From positions 186,001 through 250,000 of the forward strand of contig JABDNH010000003.1 of the NCBI GenBank assembly GCA_013001055.1: DNA of 64,000 nucleotides. Direction: 5' to 3'. A program made the translations under genes and the position numbers. The DNA is from Sphingomonas sp. (lineage in GTDB: Bacteria; Pseudomonadota; Alphaproteobacteria; Sphingomonadales; Sphingomonadaceae). The notes beneath the pieces were generated by a model that ran no database searches, was not told where the DNA came from, and saw only the letters and a program-made list of their open reading frames with translations. Shown piece after piece: positions 31,446 to 41,518 of this stretch (within the stretch, counting starts at the first letter, position 1; every line of letters starts with the position of its first letter).

Positions 31446-31543
31446 CATTTCACATTAACCATTTATCGTCCCGAAGCGGGATAACGTTTGAACGCGCCGC
31501 TGTAGCTGTTTGTTATTGCCTCAAACGACTTTGAGGACAGAAC

Positions 31544-31996
31544 ATGAAACAGCTCATTATTGCTTCGACTGCAGTGCTCGCGCTTTCCGCCTGCGGCGAG
31601 GCCGAACCGAGCCTGGAACCGCTCGACGAAACCGCAATTCCCGAGAGTGAGACCGATCTCGCCGGCGAGGTGAAGGACGCCGACCCGCGTTTTGCCGACA
31701 CGGCTTGGGAATGGCAGTCTGCCGAAGCCACCATCGTGACCACCAATCTCGATGCCGCCGGCACCTATCGCACCGCGGGAGCAGGCGAACTGCTCGACCA
31801 GGGGCGATGGCAGGTCAAGGATGATCGGCTGTGCTTCGACAGCGAACTGCTCGACGACGAACCCGGCTGCTTCCTCGCCAAAAAATTCTATCCGCTCGAC
31901 GTCGGCGAAACGTGGGAGACGGAAAATGACGATGGCGAAACCGCCCGTTTCACCCGCGTCGCCTACCAACCGATTGCCTTCATTCCTGCGGGCTAA
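31544..31996 (+). CDS. small lipoprotein (family A, divergent copy 2)
   Basis: TAVLALSAC lipobox; AAGTYRTAGAG...RLCFDSE...PGCF. Confidence 0.7.
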   Translation: MKQLIIASTAVLALSACGEAEPSLEPLDETAIPESETDLAGEVKDADPRFADTAWEWQSAEATIVTTNLDAAGTYRTAGAGELLDQGRWQVKDDRLCFDSELLDDEPGCFLAKKFYPLDVGETWETENDDGETARFTRVAYQPIAFIPAG

Positions 31997-32037
31997 TTGC
32001 GCTGGCCATGATGGCGCGGCAATCGCATAAGGGGCGC

Positions 32038-32421
32038 ATGAAATATGCGCTCCTGCTCCTCGGGCTTCCCGCCCTGCTACCCGCGTGCTCGAACGACACG
32101 ATCGATGAGGGTGACAACGTCGTGATACTCGATAGCGGTGTGAGTAGCGGACCCACAGGCGTTGGCAGCTTCGAGGTCATCGTAGACGGCGAATTGATGG
32201 GCACGACCGACATCGAGCCCGATGGTCGCTACGCGTCGAAATACGCCGACGGCACCGTTGTCACCGGCCAGATCAGGCGCGAATCCGGCACGCGCGTCTG
32301 CTTCCTGCCCGATGGCGACTATGAGACCACCTGTTTCAGCGAGGGCGATACGCGCCCCGATGGCAGCTACGAAGTGGTCGGCGATGACGGTTCGGCCGCC
32401 ACGATCCGGCCGGCCGGTTGA
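32038..32421 (+). CDS. small lipoprotein (family A, copy 3)
   Basis: LPALLPAC lipobox; DGRYASKYADGTVVTGQ...RVCF...TTCFSEGDTRPDGSYEVVGDDGSAATIRPAG. Confidence 0.72.
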   Translation: MKYALLLLGLPALLPACSNDTIDEGDNVVILDSGVSSGPTGVGSFEVIVDGELMGTTDIEPDGRYASKYADGTVVTGQIRRESGTRVCFLPDGDYETTCFSEGDTRPDGSYEVVGDDGSAATIRPAG

Positions 32422-32427
32422 AGAAAT

Positions 32428-32901
32428 CTATTCGAACGTCTCGCCTGGATCGACGCCCCACAGCACGTCTTGCGAGACCCAGCCATCGCGGCTGTCGTCC
32501 ATCACCATCAGGCAGAAGGTGCCGTTGCATTCGTCCAGTTTGCCGACCACGCCCGGTTCTGCGCGATAGCGTATCGGTGCTTCGAAATCGGGCGTCACGT
32601 AAAGCGGAACGGCCTCGTCGCCCCGGATCATCCCGGTGCGCCGCTCCGAAAGTAGGGCAACCGCCATCCAGCCGGTTTCGCCGTCCGGATCGGTAATCTT
32701 GCGCCAATTGTCATAGCGCTGCGTGATTCTCACCGGCAGGTCGCGGCGCTGATACTTCCAGGTCGCGGGATAGGTCTTGCCGGGCCCCGTGCGCATCAGC
32801 GCTTCACCCGAACTGATCGACGCCCAATATTGGACGTCCTCGGCCTCTTGAGCCGCTGCCGGCGCCGCCAGCATCAGAAGTAGGACCGCCCAGCGCGTCA
32901 T
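32428..32901 (-). CDS. exported SH3-domain protein
   Basis: Signal peptide; LMRTGPGKTYPATWKYQRRDLPVRITQRYDNWRKI bacterial SH3 repeat. Confidence 0.8.
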   Translation of the reverse strand: MTRWAVLLLMLAAPAAAQEAEDVQYWASISSGEALMRTGPGKTYPATWKYQRRDLPVRITQRYDNWRKITDPDGETGWMAVALLSERRTGMIRGDEAVPLYVTPDFEAPIRYRAEPGVVGKLDECNGTFCLMVMDDSRDGWVSQDVLWGVDPGETFE

Positions 32902-34304
32902 GCGCCGGTCAGGATCCGGTCGACCAATTGCTTCACCGTCGGCACGAAGCCATTCGAGTAGAAGGGGTCGGACTTGAAGCGGAACGCCGAGTGGCCCGCA
33001 AACATGAGGTTTTCGTCCACCGGGCCGCCGTGCGCGATATCCTGCAGCGTTTTCTGGATGCAGAACGAACGCGGATCGGCCAGTCGCCCGGTCGTGTTTT
33101 TCTCATTGTCCGCCCAGCTCGAAAAGCTGCACTGCGAGAGGCAACCCATGCAATCGGCCTGGTCCTTGCGGATTTCCTTCATTTCTTCGGGCGTGACAAA
33201 GATCAGCGTATCTTCGGGCGTCTTCATTGCCTCGGTAAAGCCGGCGCCATGCCATTCGCGCGCATGGTTGAGGTCGCCCTTGGTGACCCAGAATTGCTTC
33301 CTGCTCTTGACGCCAACATCGAGCGTGAACTTGTGCTCGCCGACTTCTTCCTTGGTGAACGCGATCTGGCGCTGCGACCGCGCCTCGAGGTTGCGCAGGA
33401 ACGGATTGCGCACTGCGGAAGAATAGAAGCCGGTGGGGCTGAATTTGTGGAGAAGGATATCGCCTTCCTCCAGCGTCATCAGCCGCGCCTTCCACTCGGG
33501 CGGGATCGGGCTTTCCTGGGTCAGCAGCGGCCGGGTGCCGAACTGGAAAGCGATGGCGCCTAGTTCCTCATTGTCGATCCAGTCGTTCCATTCGTCGAGG
33601 CGCCAGACGCCGCCTGCCATGATGATCGGCACCTCTTCCGACACGCCCTCGGCGCGCATCATCTTTCGAAGCTCGGCGACGCGCGGATACGGGTCCTGCG
33701 GCTTCTTGGGGTCTTCGGCATTGGACAGGCCGTTATGCCCGCCTGCCAGCCACGGATCTTCATAGACGACTGCGGCCAAGCCTTCTTCGAACTTCGAATA
33801 GGCCCGCTTCCAGAGCGCGCGGAAGGCGCGGCCCGAGGAAACGATGGGGAGATATTTCACCCCGTACTGTGCCGCGATTTCCGAAAGCTTGTAGGGCATT
33901 CCTGCACCGCAGGTGACCCCGTCGACCAGCCCCTTGCAGCGCTCTAGAACGCCGTGCAGCACGCGCTGCGCGCCGCCCATTTCCCACAACACATTGATAT
34001 TGATCGCGCCCTTGCCCGATGCAACGTCGTAGGCGCGCTCGACCTGCGCGCTCGCGCCGTCGATGGCGTACTGGATCAGCTCTTCGTGGCGCCCGCGCCG
34101 CGTCATCTCTTCATAGACCTGCGGGACGATGCGTCCTTCGGCGTCATAGCTGTCGGCATTGACCGCGCTGACCGTGCCGATCCCCCCGGCAGCGGCCCAG
34201 GCGCCCGACGATGCATGATTGGTCGCCGAAACGCCCTTGCCACCCTCGATCAACGGCCAGACTTCCTTGCCGTTATACTGGATGGGCTTCAAACCCTTGA
34301 ACAA
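32898..34304 (-). CDS. nitronate monooxygenase-type flavin oxidoreductase with C-terminal Cys-rich segment; probable TTG start
   Basis: LFKGLKPIQYNGKEVWPLIEGGKGVSATNHASSGAWAAAGGIGTVSAVN; CMGCLSQCSFSSW; AGGAGAG upstream of TTG. Confidence 0.8.
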   Translation of the reverse strand: MFKGLKPIQYNGKEVWPLIEGGKGVSATNHASSGAWAAAGGIGTVSAVNADSYDAEGRIVPQVYEEMTRRGRHEELIQYAIDGASAQVERAYDVASGKGAININVLWEMGGAQRVLHGVLERCKGLVDGVTCGAGMPYKLSEIAAQYGVKYLPIVSSGRAFRALWKRAYSKFEEGLAAVVYEDPWLAGGHNGLSNAEDPKKPQDPYPRVAELRKMMRAEGVSEEVPIIMAGGVWRLDEWNDWIDNEELGAIAFQFGTRPLLTQESPIPPEWKARLMTLEEGDILLHKFSPTGFYSSAVRNPFLRNLEARSQRQIAFTKEEVGEHKFTLDVGVKSRKQFWVTKGDLNHAREWHGAGFTEAMKTPEDTLIFVTPEEMKEIRKDQADCMGCLSQCSFSSWADNEKNTTGRLADPRSFCIQKTLQDIAHGGPVDENLMFAGHSAFRFKSDPFYSNGFVPTVKQLVDRILTGA

Positions 34305-34358
34305 AATACTCTCCTGTGTTGGCGACGCTATAGGCCGCCGATGCCCTAGGGGCAATCA

Positions 34359-35201
34359 CTACTGCAAGGCGTAATCGAGCCCGATATCCACGGCCTCGCT
34401 GCCCATCGTTATGCGGCTGGTCGAGATATAGTCGACCCCCGTTTCGGCGACCGCGCGTATGGTGTCGAGAGTGATCCCGCCCGAGGCTTCCAGCGGCACC
34501 CGTCCGGCAACAAGCGCGACTGCTTCGCGCAGCACCGCGGGCGGCATGTTGTCGAGCAGCAGGCGATCTGCACCCGCCATCAGCGCCGGTTCGATCTGGT
34601 CGAGACGATCGACTTCAACCTGCACCCGAAGACCATGATTGCCGGCCTTTGCCGCTGCAACCGTCTTCGCCACGTCGCCGCCATTCACGGCGATATGATT
34701 GTCCTTGATGAGCAGCCCGTCATCCATGCGCATGCGGTGGTTGGTCGCACCGCCCATCTTGCTCGCATATTTGGACAGAGCGCGAAGCCCGGGGATTGTC
34801 TTGCGCGTATCGAGAACCTTGGCACCCGTGCCCTCGATCGCTTGCGCATAGCGCCGCGCCATTGTCGCGATCCCGCACAGCACCTGCAGCGTGTTGAGCG
34901 CCGATCGCTCCGCCGCCAGCATCGCGCGCGCATTACCCGATAGGTGCATCAGATCGGTCCCCGCAGGCACGCGGTCGCCATCGGCTACCAATCGTTTGAC
35001 GCTGATGTCAGGATCGAGCGTTTCGAAGAACGCTGCCGCCACTCCAATGCCCGCGATGACGATATCTTCGCGCGTATCCATGACGGCCGTAAATTTCGCG
35101 TCGGCGGCAATCGTGTTGTTGCTGGTGACATCGCCGCCCTCCCCCAGATCCTCGGCCAGGACGCTGCGGACATAAGCTTCAAGGTCGAAATTCTCGATCA
35201 T
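34359..35201 (-). CDS. nadC: nicotinate-nucleotide pyrophosphorylase (carboxylating)
   Basis: LAEDLGEGGDVTSNNTI; VLDTRKTIPGLRALSKYASKMGGATNHRMRMDDGLLIKDNHI. Confidence 0.95.
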   Translation of the reverse strand: MIENFDLEAYVRSVLAEDLGEGGDVTSNNTIAADAKFTAVMDTREDIVIAGIGVAAAFFETLDPDISVKRLVADGDRVPAGTDLMHLSGNARAMLAAERSALNTLQVLCGIATMARRYAQAIEGTGAKVLDTRKTIPGLRALSKYASKMGGATNHRMRMDDGLLIKDNHIAVNGGDVAKTVAAAKAGNHGLRVQVEVDRLDQIEPALMAGADRLLLDNMPPAVLREAVALVAGRVPLEASGGITLDTIRAVAETGVDYISTSRITMGSEAVDIGLDYALQ

Positions 35202-35226
35202 GCGATCCCCTTTTCGACCGTTGGCG

Positions 35227-36102
35227 CTAATCGCTCTCGACGTCGCGGGCAAGCTGCGCGACGACGCTCGCCGCGCTAGCCTCGGTCGGCTGCCAATGCG
35301 CCTCGTCATGATCGCGCAGATAGCGGTGCTGGCGACGCTCGACAAAATTGTCGCCGTCCCAGCCGATCACGCGGATATGGCAGTCGGTACGATGCGCGTT
35401 TATGATGTTGAAACTTGGCGGTTCGGTCCGCAGCCTTGTCGAAAAAGCAGTGCCCGCCTGGATCGCCAGCGCGCTGCCGTCGCCATGTGGCAGGTCGAGC
35501 GTGCGATGCACGCTGCTGGTGTGGTTGTGCCCCGTCAGCACGAGGTCGATGCCGACATCGTCTGTCGCATTGACCACGGCCATCTGGTTCTGGATCGCAT
35601 CGCCCGGATCGTCGCCGCGCGGTAGTTCCCACAACGGGTGATGACACATCAGGACGCGCAGGGCGTCATCCGCCGCGCTGGCGAACCTCTCGCGCATCAT
35701 CTGGATTTGGTCTTCGGAAATCTTGCCGTTCTTTACCACCAGGCCGCGCGCCGAATTGAGGCCCAGGATCGCCAGCCCGGGCTCTTCATGCCACCAGTTG
35801 CGGTGCTCTTCGCCCATATATCTGTCCCAGCGCCCGTGCGGCTTGACGAAGCGCTCGAACAGGTTGACCGCGGGGACATCGTGGTTGCCGGGTACGAACA
35901 GTACCTTGTGTCCATGGCCCTCGATCTTGTCGAGCCACGCTTCGGCCAGGTCGAATTCTTCCTTGGATGCCCACTGGGTGAGGTCGCCCGCAACGAGCAC
36001 GAGATCGGCGTCGGCTTTGGCTATCCATCGTTCGCAAGCATCAACGATATGGTCCTCGTGGATGCCGAAATGAATGTCGGACAAGTGTACAAATGTATGC
36101 AT
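35227..36102 (-). CDS. metallophosphoesterase (CpdA-like)
   Basis: HLSDIHFG, LVAGDLTQ, VPGNHDVP, CHHPLWELP, TGHNH. Confidence 0.9.
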   Translation of the reverse strand: MHTFVHLSDIHFGIHEDHIVDACERWIAKADADLVLVAGDLTQWASKEEFDLAEAWLDKIEGHGHKVLFVPGNHDVPAVNLFERFVKPHGRWDRYMGEEHRNWWHEEPGLAILGLNSARGLVVKNGKISEDQIQMMRERFASAADDALRVLMCHHPLWELPRGDDPGDAIQNQMAVVNATDDVGIDLVLTGHNHTSSVHRTLDLPHGDGSALAIQAGTAFSTRLRTEPPSFNIINAHRTDCHIRVIGWDGDNFVERRQHRYLRDHDEAHWQPTEASAASVVAQLARDVESD

Positions 36103-36158
36103 AATTCCCGAACGCACGAAGGCTGACTTTCGTTCACCCCCGCGCTATCGCTGGCTCC

Positions 36159-37226
36159 ATGGATCGCACCACAGACAATAGCGGCACCCGCGAGGTCGCC
36201 GACGCGCTCAAATTTGAAACGGCTGCGCTCGAATATTGGATGCGCGCAAATGTCGATGGCTATCACGGCCCGATGGAGGTCAGCCAGTTCAAAGGGGGCC
36301 AGTCCAACCCGACCTACAAGATCGACACGCCGGGCGCCTCTTACGTGCTGCGGCGCAAGCCGCCGGGCAAATTGCTACCGGGCGCGCACGCGGTCGAGCG
36401 CGAATATCGCGTGATGAAGGCGCTCGGCGCACAAGACTTTCCCGTCCCGAAGGTACACTATCTATGTGAAGACGAAGAGATCATCGGCACGCCCTTCTTC
36501 GTCATGGACATGGTATCGGGCCGCATAATCTGGGAAGCGCAATTCCCGATGATGGAGAAGGCCGAACGCGCCGCGCACTTCGACGCGATGAACGCGACGA
36601 TAGCCAAGCTCCATAACTACAAGCCAGCCGCGATCGACCTTGGCGACTACGGAAAGGGCGAGAAATTCGTTGCCCGCCAGGTCGAACGTTGGAGCGACAA
36701 TTATCGCAGGGACGTCGATGCAGGCCGCAATGAGCACATGGACTTGCTGGTGGACTGGCTACACGACAATGCACCCGACATGGATGAACCCGTGCGGCTC
36801 ATTCACGGCGATTTTCGTTGTGACAACATGATCTTCGACGCGCAGAAGCCCGAAGTGCTTGCCGTGCTGGACTGGGAGCTGTCGACGCTGGGCGATCCCG
36901 CCGCCGACTTTGCCTATCACCTCATGATGTACCGCGTGCCCGCGGGCGTCTTCCGCGGTATCCAGGGTCTCGATTTCGACGAGCTCGGTATCCCGAGCGA
37001 GGACGACTATGTCGCGCGCTATTGCGAGCGCACGGGGCGCGATGGCCTGCCGCAGCTTGACTACCTGATCGTCTACAACCTGTTCCGGCTGGCGGGCATC
37101 ATCCACGGCATCAAGGGCCGCGTCGTACGCGGAAACGCATCGAGCGCCCACGCGGCGCAAACCGCGAAGGCGCTCGAACCGTTGGCCGCGCTGGCGTGGC
37201 AGCAAGCCCAGACAGCGCGGCTCTAA
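36159..37226 (+). CDS. phosphotransferase family protein (ACAD10/11-APH-like)
   Basis: FKGGQSNPTYKIDTPGASYVLRRKPPGKLLPGAHAVEREYRVMKAL; LIHGDFRCDNMIFD; LAVLDWELSTLGDPAADFAY. Confidence 0.9.
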   Translation: MDRTTDNSGTREVADALKFETAALEYWMRANVDGYHGPMEVSQFKGGQSNPTYKIDTPGASYVLRRKPPGKLLPGAHAVEREYRVMKALGAQDFPVPKVHYLCEDEEIIGTPFFVMDMVSGRIIWEAQFPMMEKAERAAHFDAMNATIAKLHNYKPAAIDLGDYGKGEKFVARQVERWSDNYRRDVDAGRNEHMDLLVDWLHDNAPDMDEPVRLIHGDFRCDNMIFDAQKPEVLAVLDWELSTLGDPAADFAYHLMMYRVPAGVFRGIQGLDFDELGIPSEDDYVARYCERTGRDGLPQLDYLIVYNLFRLAGIIHGIKGRVVRGNASSAHAAQTAKALEPLAALAWQQAQTARL

Positions 37227-37230
37227 CTTC

Positions 37231-39414
37231 CTATTCGTCGTCCCCGGTCGGGAAACCGCGACGCTCGAGCAGTGCCTCCACTTCGGGATCGCGGCCGCGG
37301 AATTTGCGATAGGCCTCGGCCCGGTCGGTGGCGTTGCCCGTCGCCAGCACGTGGATGCGGAAGGCATCGGCAATGCGGCGGTCATAAACGTCGCCAGTGC
37401 TCTCGAAATAGGCCCACGTATCGGCGTCCATCGTTTCCGACCAAAGGTAGCTGTAATAGCCCGCCGAATAGGCGTCCGAGGAGAAGAGGTGATTGAACTG
37501 CGGCAGGCGGTGACGCATCACCGTTTCTTCGGGCATGTTCAGCCGCTCGAGCGTCTCGCGCTCGAACGCATCGACATCGACATCGCCATCGGGATCGGTG
37601 TGCAGCGCCATGTCGACCAGCGCCGACGAGAGATACTGCACGGTCGCATAGCCTTCGCCGAAGGTGCTCGACGCTTCGATCTTGTCGAGCAATTCCTGCG
37701 GCATCGGTTCGCCCGTTTCATAATGCACGGCAAAGCGTTCGAGGATCGGCTTCGACAGCAGCCAATTCTCGTTCACCTGGCTCGGATATTCGACAAAATC
37801 GCGCTGCGCGCCTTGCAACGACGGGTAGTCCACATCGACCAGCATGTAGTGGATGGCGTGACCGAACTCGTGCCACAGCGTCGCGGCGTCATCGAGGCTG
37901 ATCAGCACCGGCTCGCCCGGTCCCGGCTTGTTGAAATTGTTGTTGTTGGTCCACAGCCCCGGCGCACCGCCTTCCATCTCGGTCTCGAGACGGAAGCTGT
38001 TCATCCACGCGCCCGAGCGTTTCCCATCACGCGCATAGGTGTCGAAATAGAACACGCCAAGCACTTCGCCGCTTTTCGAATTGGTCACTTCGAAGGTGCG
38101 GACATCGGGGTGATAGACCGGAACGGCGCCGGTGTTCTCGGTCAACTTGAGATCGTAAAGCTGTTCGGCCGACCAGAACATGCCGTCGATCATGTTGTTG
38201 AGCTCGAAATAGGGCTTCAGCTCGTCAGCGCTAAGATCGTACTTCGCTTCGCGCAGTTTCTCGAGATAGTAGAGATAATCCCACGGCTCGATCTCGCTGA
38301 GACCGTCTTGCGCGGCGAACTCCATCATCTCCGCGACTTCTTCATCGACACGCGCGACGGCGGCCGGCCAGACGCGGTTCATGAGGTCCATCGCCCGTTC
38401 GGGGCTACCCGCCATCGTGTCCTGCATGCGCCAGTCGGCATGGCTTTCGTAGCCCAGCAGATCGGCGCGCTCGGCGCGGATCTTCACGATCTTTGCGATG
38501 ATTTCGTTGGTGTCATTGGCATCGCCATTGTCCCCGCGATTGACGAATTTGCGCCAAATTTCCTCGCGCAGCGCACGATCGGTCGCACCGGTGAGCACCG
38601 GGTCGACCATCGAACGTGTATTCTTGATGGCATAGGTGCCCTCGGGCAGGTCGTTCGCCCGCGCCAGCGCCAGCGCAGCGCTCTTCACGTCGGCCGGAAC
38701 GCCTTCCATCCGCGCCTCGGGCACAGCGGTATAAGTGCTTTCATCGGCAAGCACGCGCTTGGAAAATTCGCTGAACAGACCCGCCAGTTCCTGGTTGTAT
38801 GCCGACAGCTGCTCCTTGCCCGCCTCATCGAGCAGCGCGCCGCCGCGCACATAGGCATCGTAGCGACGCGTCAGAACGCGCATCTGCTGGTCGGTCAGTC
38901 CAAGGCTGTCACGGCGATCATGCAGATACTTGATCCGGTCGAACAGATCCTGGTTCAACGTCACCTGGTCGAACGCGGCCGACAGGCGCGGGCTCCACTT
39001 GGCGTTCAGGTCCTGCACTTCGGGGCTCGATAGATTGTTAGCCCATAGGCCGGTGATTGCGGTGACGCGGCCCAGCCTCTCGCCCGAAAGCTCCAGCGGA
39101 TCGATCGTGTTCGCCCAGGTCGGCGTTTCGGGATTGGTCGCAATCGCCATGACTTCGGCGAGATATTCGTCGATTGCGACCTGCATCGCCTCATCGACCT
39201 GGCTCAGTTCATACTGGTCCCACTGCGGCACGCCTCCGTAGGGTCCGGTCCACTCCGCCAGCAGCGGATTGCTGACGGCAGCTTCGGCTTGCATCATGTC
39301 GGCCGCCTCGACGGCAAACGCTTCGGCGGTGGCGATCGCCTTGTCCTCGCCGATCGTCCCGCAGGCGCCGAGCGCGAGCGTGGCAGTCGAGGTAAAAAGC
39401 AGCTTCTTCAGCAT
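37231..39414 (-). CDS. dcp: M3-family peptidyl-dipeptidase, lipoprotein
   Basis: Lipobox TLALGAC; zinc motif LWHEFGHAIHYML. Confidence 0.92.
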   Translation of the reverse strand: MLKKLLFTSTATLALGACGTIGEDKAIATAEAFAVEAADMMQAEAAVSNPLLAEWTGPYGGVPQWDQYELSQVDEAMQVAIDEYLAEVMAIATNPETPTWANTIDPLELSGERLGRVTAITGLWANNLSSPEVQDLNAKWSPRLSAAFDQVTLNQDLFDRIKYLHDRRDSLGLTDQQMRVLTRRYDAYVRGGALLDEAGKEQLSAYNQELAGLFSEFSKRVLADESTYTAVPEARMEGVPADVKSAALALARANDLPEGTYAIKNTRSMVDPVLTGATDRALREEIWRKFVNRGDNGDANDTNEIIAKIVKIRAERADLLGYESHADWRMQDTMAGSPERAMDLMNRVWPAAVARVDEEVAEMMEFAAQDGLSEIEPWDYLYYLEKLREAKYDLSADELKPYFELNNMIDGMFWSAEQLYDLKLTENTGAVPVYHPDVRTFEVTNSKSGEVLGVFYFDTYARDGKRSGAWMNSFRLETEMEGGAPGLWTNNNNFNKPGPGEPVLISLDDAATLWHEFGHAIHYMLVDVDYPSLQGAQRDFVEYPSQVNENWLLSKPILERFAVHYETGEPMPQELLDKIEASSTFGEGYATVQYLSSALVDMALHTDPDGDVDVDAFERETLERLNMPEETVMRHRLPQFNHLFSSDAYSAGYYSYLWSETMDADTWAYFESTGDVYDRRIADAFRIHVLATGNATDRAEAYRKFRGRDPEVEALLERRGFPTGDDE

Positions 39415-39476
39415 AAAGGTCTCTCCGGTTTGAATAATTTCGCCGCTTGTGGCGCAGCGGCGGTCAACGCGCAAGG

Positions 39477-39968
39477 TCAGGCGAATTGCATCAGCCGCAC
39501 GTCGATCGCGATGCCGTCGTCGCGCTTTTCCTGTACGAAGCGCCGCACGTCACCAAGGGGCACGCGATGTACGAGAATGTCTTCGCTGGCGGTGCCGCCA
39601 CCTGCACCAACTTTTTCAAGGTCATGCGCGCGGACAAGATGGAAGCTTTCGCTGACCATGCCGGGCGAGGAAAAGTAACGGCCGACATATTCGATGCGGC
39701 CAGCCCGATAACCCGTCTCCTCTTCGAGCTCGCGGATCGCGGCAGCCTCTGGCGTGTCGTCTTCGCCGCCATCATCATCGCCGATGAGTCCCGCGGGAAA
39801 TTCGATGCAGCGCTGCTTCAAGGGTGCGCGATACTGCTCCACCAGCAGGATATCACCATCGATGATCGCCTCGATCGCGACCGCGCTCATTCCCCCGACG
39901 CGGCCGACATATTCCCAACCGTCATCGTCATGCATTTCGAGATAGTTGCCGCGCCAGACGCTGGTCAT
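39477..39968 (-). CDS. NUDIX hydrolase (ADP-ribose pyrophosphatase-like)
   Basis: EFPAGLIGDDDGGEDDTPEAAAIRELEEETGYRA Nudix box. Confidence 0.9.
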   Translation of the reverse strand: MTSVWRGNYLEMHDDDGWEYVGRVGGMSAVAIEAIIDGDILLVEQYRAPLKQRCIEFPAGLIGDDDGGEDDTPEAAAIRELEEETGYRAGRIEYVGRYFSSPGMVSESFHLVRAHDLEKVGAGGGTASEDILVHRVPLGDVRRFVQEKRDDGIAIDVRLMQFA

Positions 39969-40636
39969 AGTTCGATGAGCTTATCGGGAATTTCGTTGGT
40001 GTCGTCCGATGATTTGGGGAAATGCTCGGCCAGCACATCGCCGATTTCCTCGATGCAATTGCATATCCCGTCGACCACGCGGCCTTCTTTGAGCGGCCCC
40101 AACAGCGCGATCATCGCCTCGGCCCAAGTATCGGGTTCGACCACTTCGCTGATTGCATCGTCATGCACGATTTCGGCGCGATGCTCACCCATCGACAGAT
40201 AGATGAGGATACCGGTGCGCCCGATCGTCCGCCGCTCGGCCCCCGCCTTGTAGATATCGATGGCGCGCCGCCGCACCCGCCGCGTCTTGGTCGACCCCGG
40301 CGTCAGTGCGAGCCTAAGCGGCATGTGGCGCATGATCCCCAGCACGCCCAGAAATAGCGCCAGCGCGATCCCCAGCAGCAGCGTCAGCTGCCCCTGTAGC
40401 GTTGGCTCGGCCCAGCTATCGAACATCCAGACATAAGGCCGCGTCAGGATCTGAGGCCAGATCGACACCGCCCCCAGCCACAGGAAGGTCGCCAGCACCG
40501 CAAAGTGCAGCGCGACATCGTGATATTTGTCCGAATACTCGGTGGTGACCGCGATAATCTCGCCGTCCGACAGCAATTCCGCCTTGGCAATCGCTTCGGA
40601 TACGCGCTTGTGATCATCTTGCGTCATATCGCGCAT
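39965..40636 (-). CDS. TPM-domain membrane protein
   Basis: TM segments; GRTGILIYLSMGEHRAEIVHDDAISEVVEPDTWAEAM. Confidence 0.75.
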   Translation of the reverse strand: MRDMTQDDHKRVSEAIAKAELLSDGEIIAVTTEYSDKYHDVALHFAVLATFLWLGAVSIWPQILTRPYVWMFDSWAEPTLQGQLTLLLGIALALFLGVLGIMRHMPLRLALTPGSTKTRRVRRRAIDIYKAGAERRTIGRTGILIYLSMGEHRAEIVHDDAISEVVEPDTWAEAMIALLGPLKEGRVVDGICNCIEEIGDVLAEHFPKSSDDTNEIPDKLIEL

Positions 40637-41518
40637 TTACCAACCCCCCGAGGCGCCGCCGCCCCCAAATCCGCCGCCGCCAAAGCCGCCACCGAAGCCG
40701 CCGCCGCCGCCGAAGCCACCAAAACCGCCGCCGCCAAACCCACCACCGCCGCGGGTCGCAATACGGGTCGCCGCATCGATGCCCCACAGCAGCACGGCCA
40801 GATCGCCGCTATCCATGCCCTTGCGACGCCGCCGCTTGCCCTTATTGCCTTTGCCGCGATAGCGCCTGCCGCCAGCCGACCGCGCGATGCTGAGCACGAC
40901 GAACAGCACGATCATGACAATCATGATGACACTGCCACCGGCAACCTTGGCCGCACCGTCGCGGCTGGTCGAGCGTTCCGCAGCGAGTTCGTCGGCACGC
41001 GCCTGCGCTTCTTCGGGGGTCAGCGCGAGACTTTCGAGCATCGCGTCGGTCCCCGCATCGAAGCCCGCGTAAAAGTTACCCGCCTTGAAGGCCGGCTCGA
41101 TCTGGTTGCGGATGATCCGTCCGCTGATGATGTCGGGCAGGAAAACGCGCGCACCATAGCCTGTCTCGATCCGGATGCGCCGCTCCTCGCGCGCCACGAT
41201 CAGCAATACGCCGTCATCGCGCTCGGCATCGCCGACGCCCCATTCGCGCCCCAGCTGATAGCCATAATTTTCGATCGTCGAGCCCTGCAGGTCCTGCTGC
41301 GTCACGATATAGATTGGCCTGTCCGTCGCCTCGAAACTGTCCTGCAATTTCTGGTTGAGCGCCAATTCTTCCTGGTCCGACAGGAATTCGCCCTGATCGA
41401 GAATCCAGCTATCTTGCGGCGGCGCGGGAAAATCGAGATCCTGTGCAGATGCGGGCGCAGAGAGCGCTGCAAGGAGCAACGCCCAACCGGCAACTATGTG
41501 CGTAATAAGCGCTTTCAC
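40637..41518 (-). CDS. TPM-domain protein, YgcG-like, with Gly-rich C-terminus
   Basis: GVLLIVAREERRIRIETGYGARVFLPDIISGRIIRNQIEPAFKAGNFYAG; terminal GGGGFGGGGFGGFGGGGGFGG. Confidence 0.88.
   Translation of the reverse strand: MKALITHIVAGWALLLAALSAPASAQDLDFPAPPQDSWILDQGEFLSDQEELALNQKLQDSFEATDRPIYIVTQQDLQGSTIENYGYQLGREWGVGDAERDDGVLLIVAREERRIRIETGYGARVFLPDIISGRIIRNQIEPAFKAGNFYAGFDAGTDAMLESLALTPEEAQARADELAAERSTSRDGAAKVAGGSVIMIVMIVLFVVLSIARSAGGRRYRGKGNKGKRRRRKGMDSGDLAVLLWGIDAATRIATRGGGGFGGGGFGGFGGGGGFGGGFGGGGFGGGGASGGW

Noticed and set aside
37351-39033. 560-aa plus-strand ORF opposite the M3 peptidase
   Set aside because: Shadow ORF; no domain and no matching regulatory context
40640-40750. GC-rich short repeat as a regulatory or CRISPR-like array
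   Set aside because: It encodes the Gly-rich tail of the YgcG-like TPM protein
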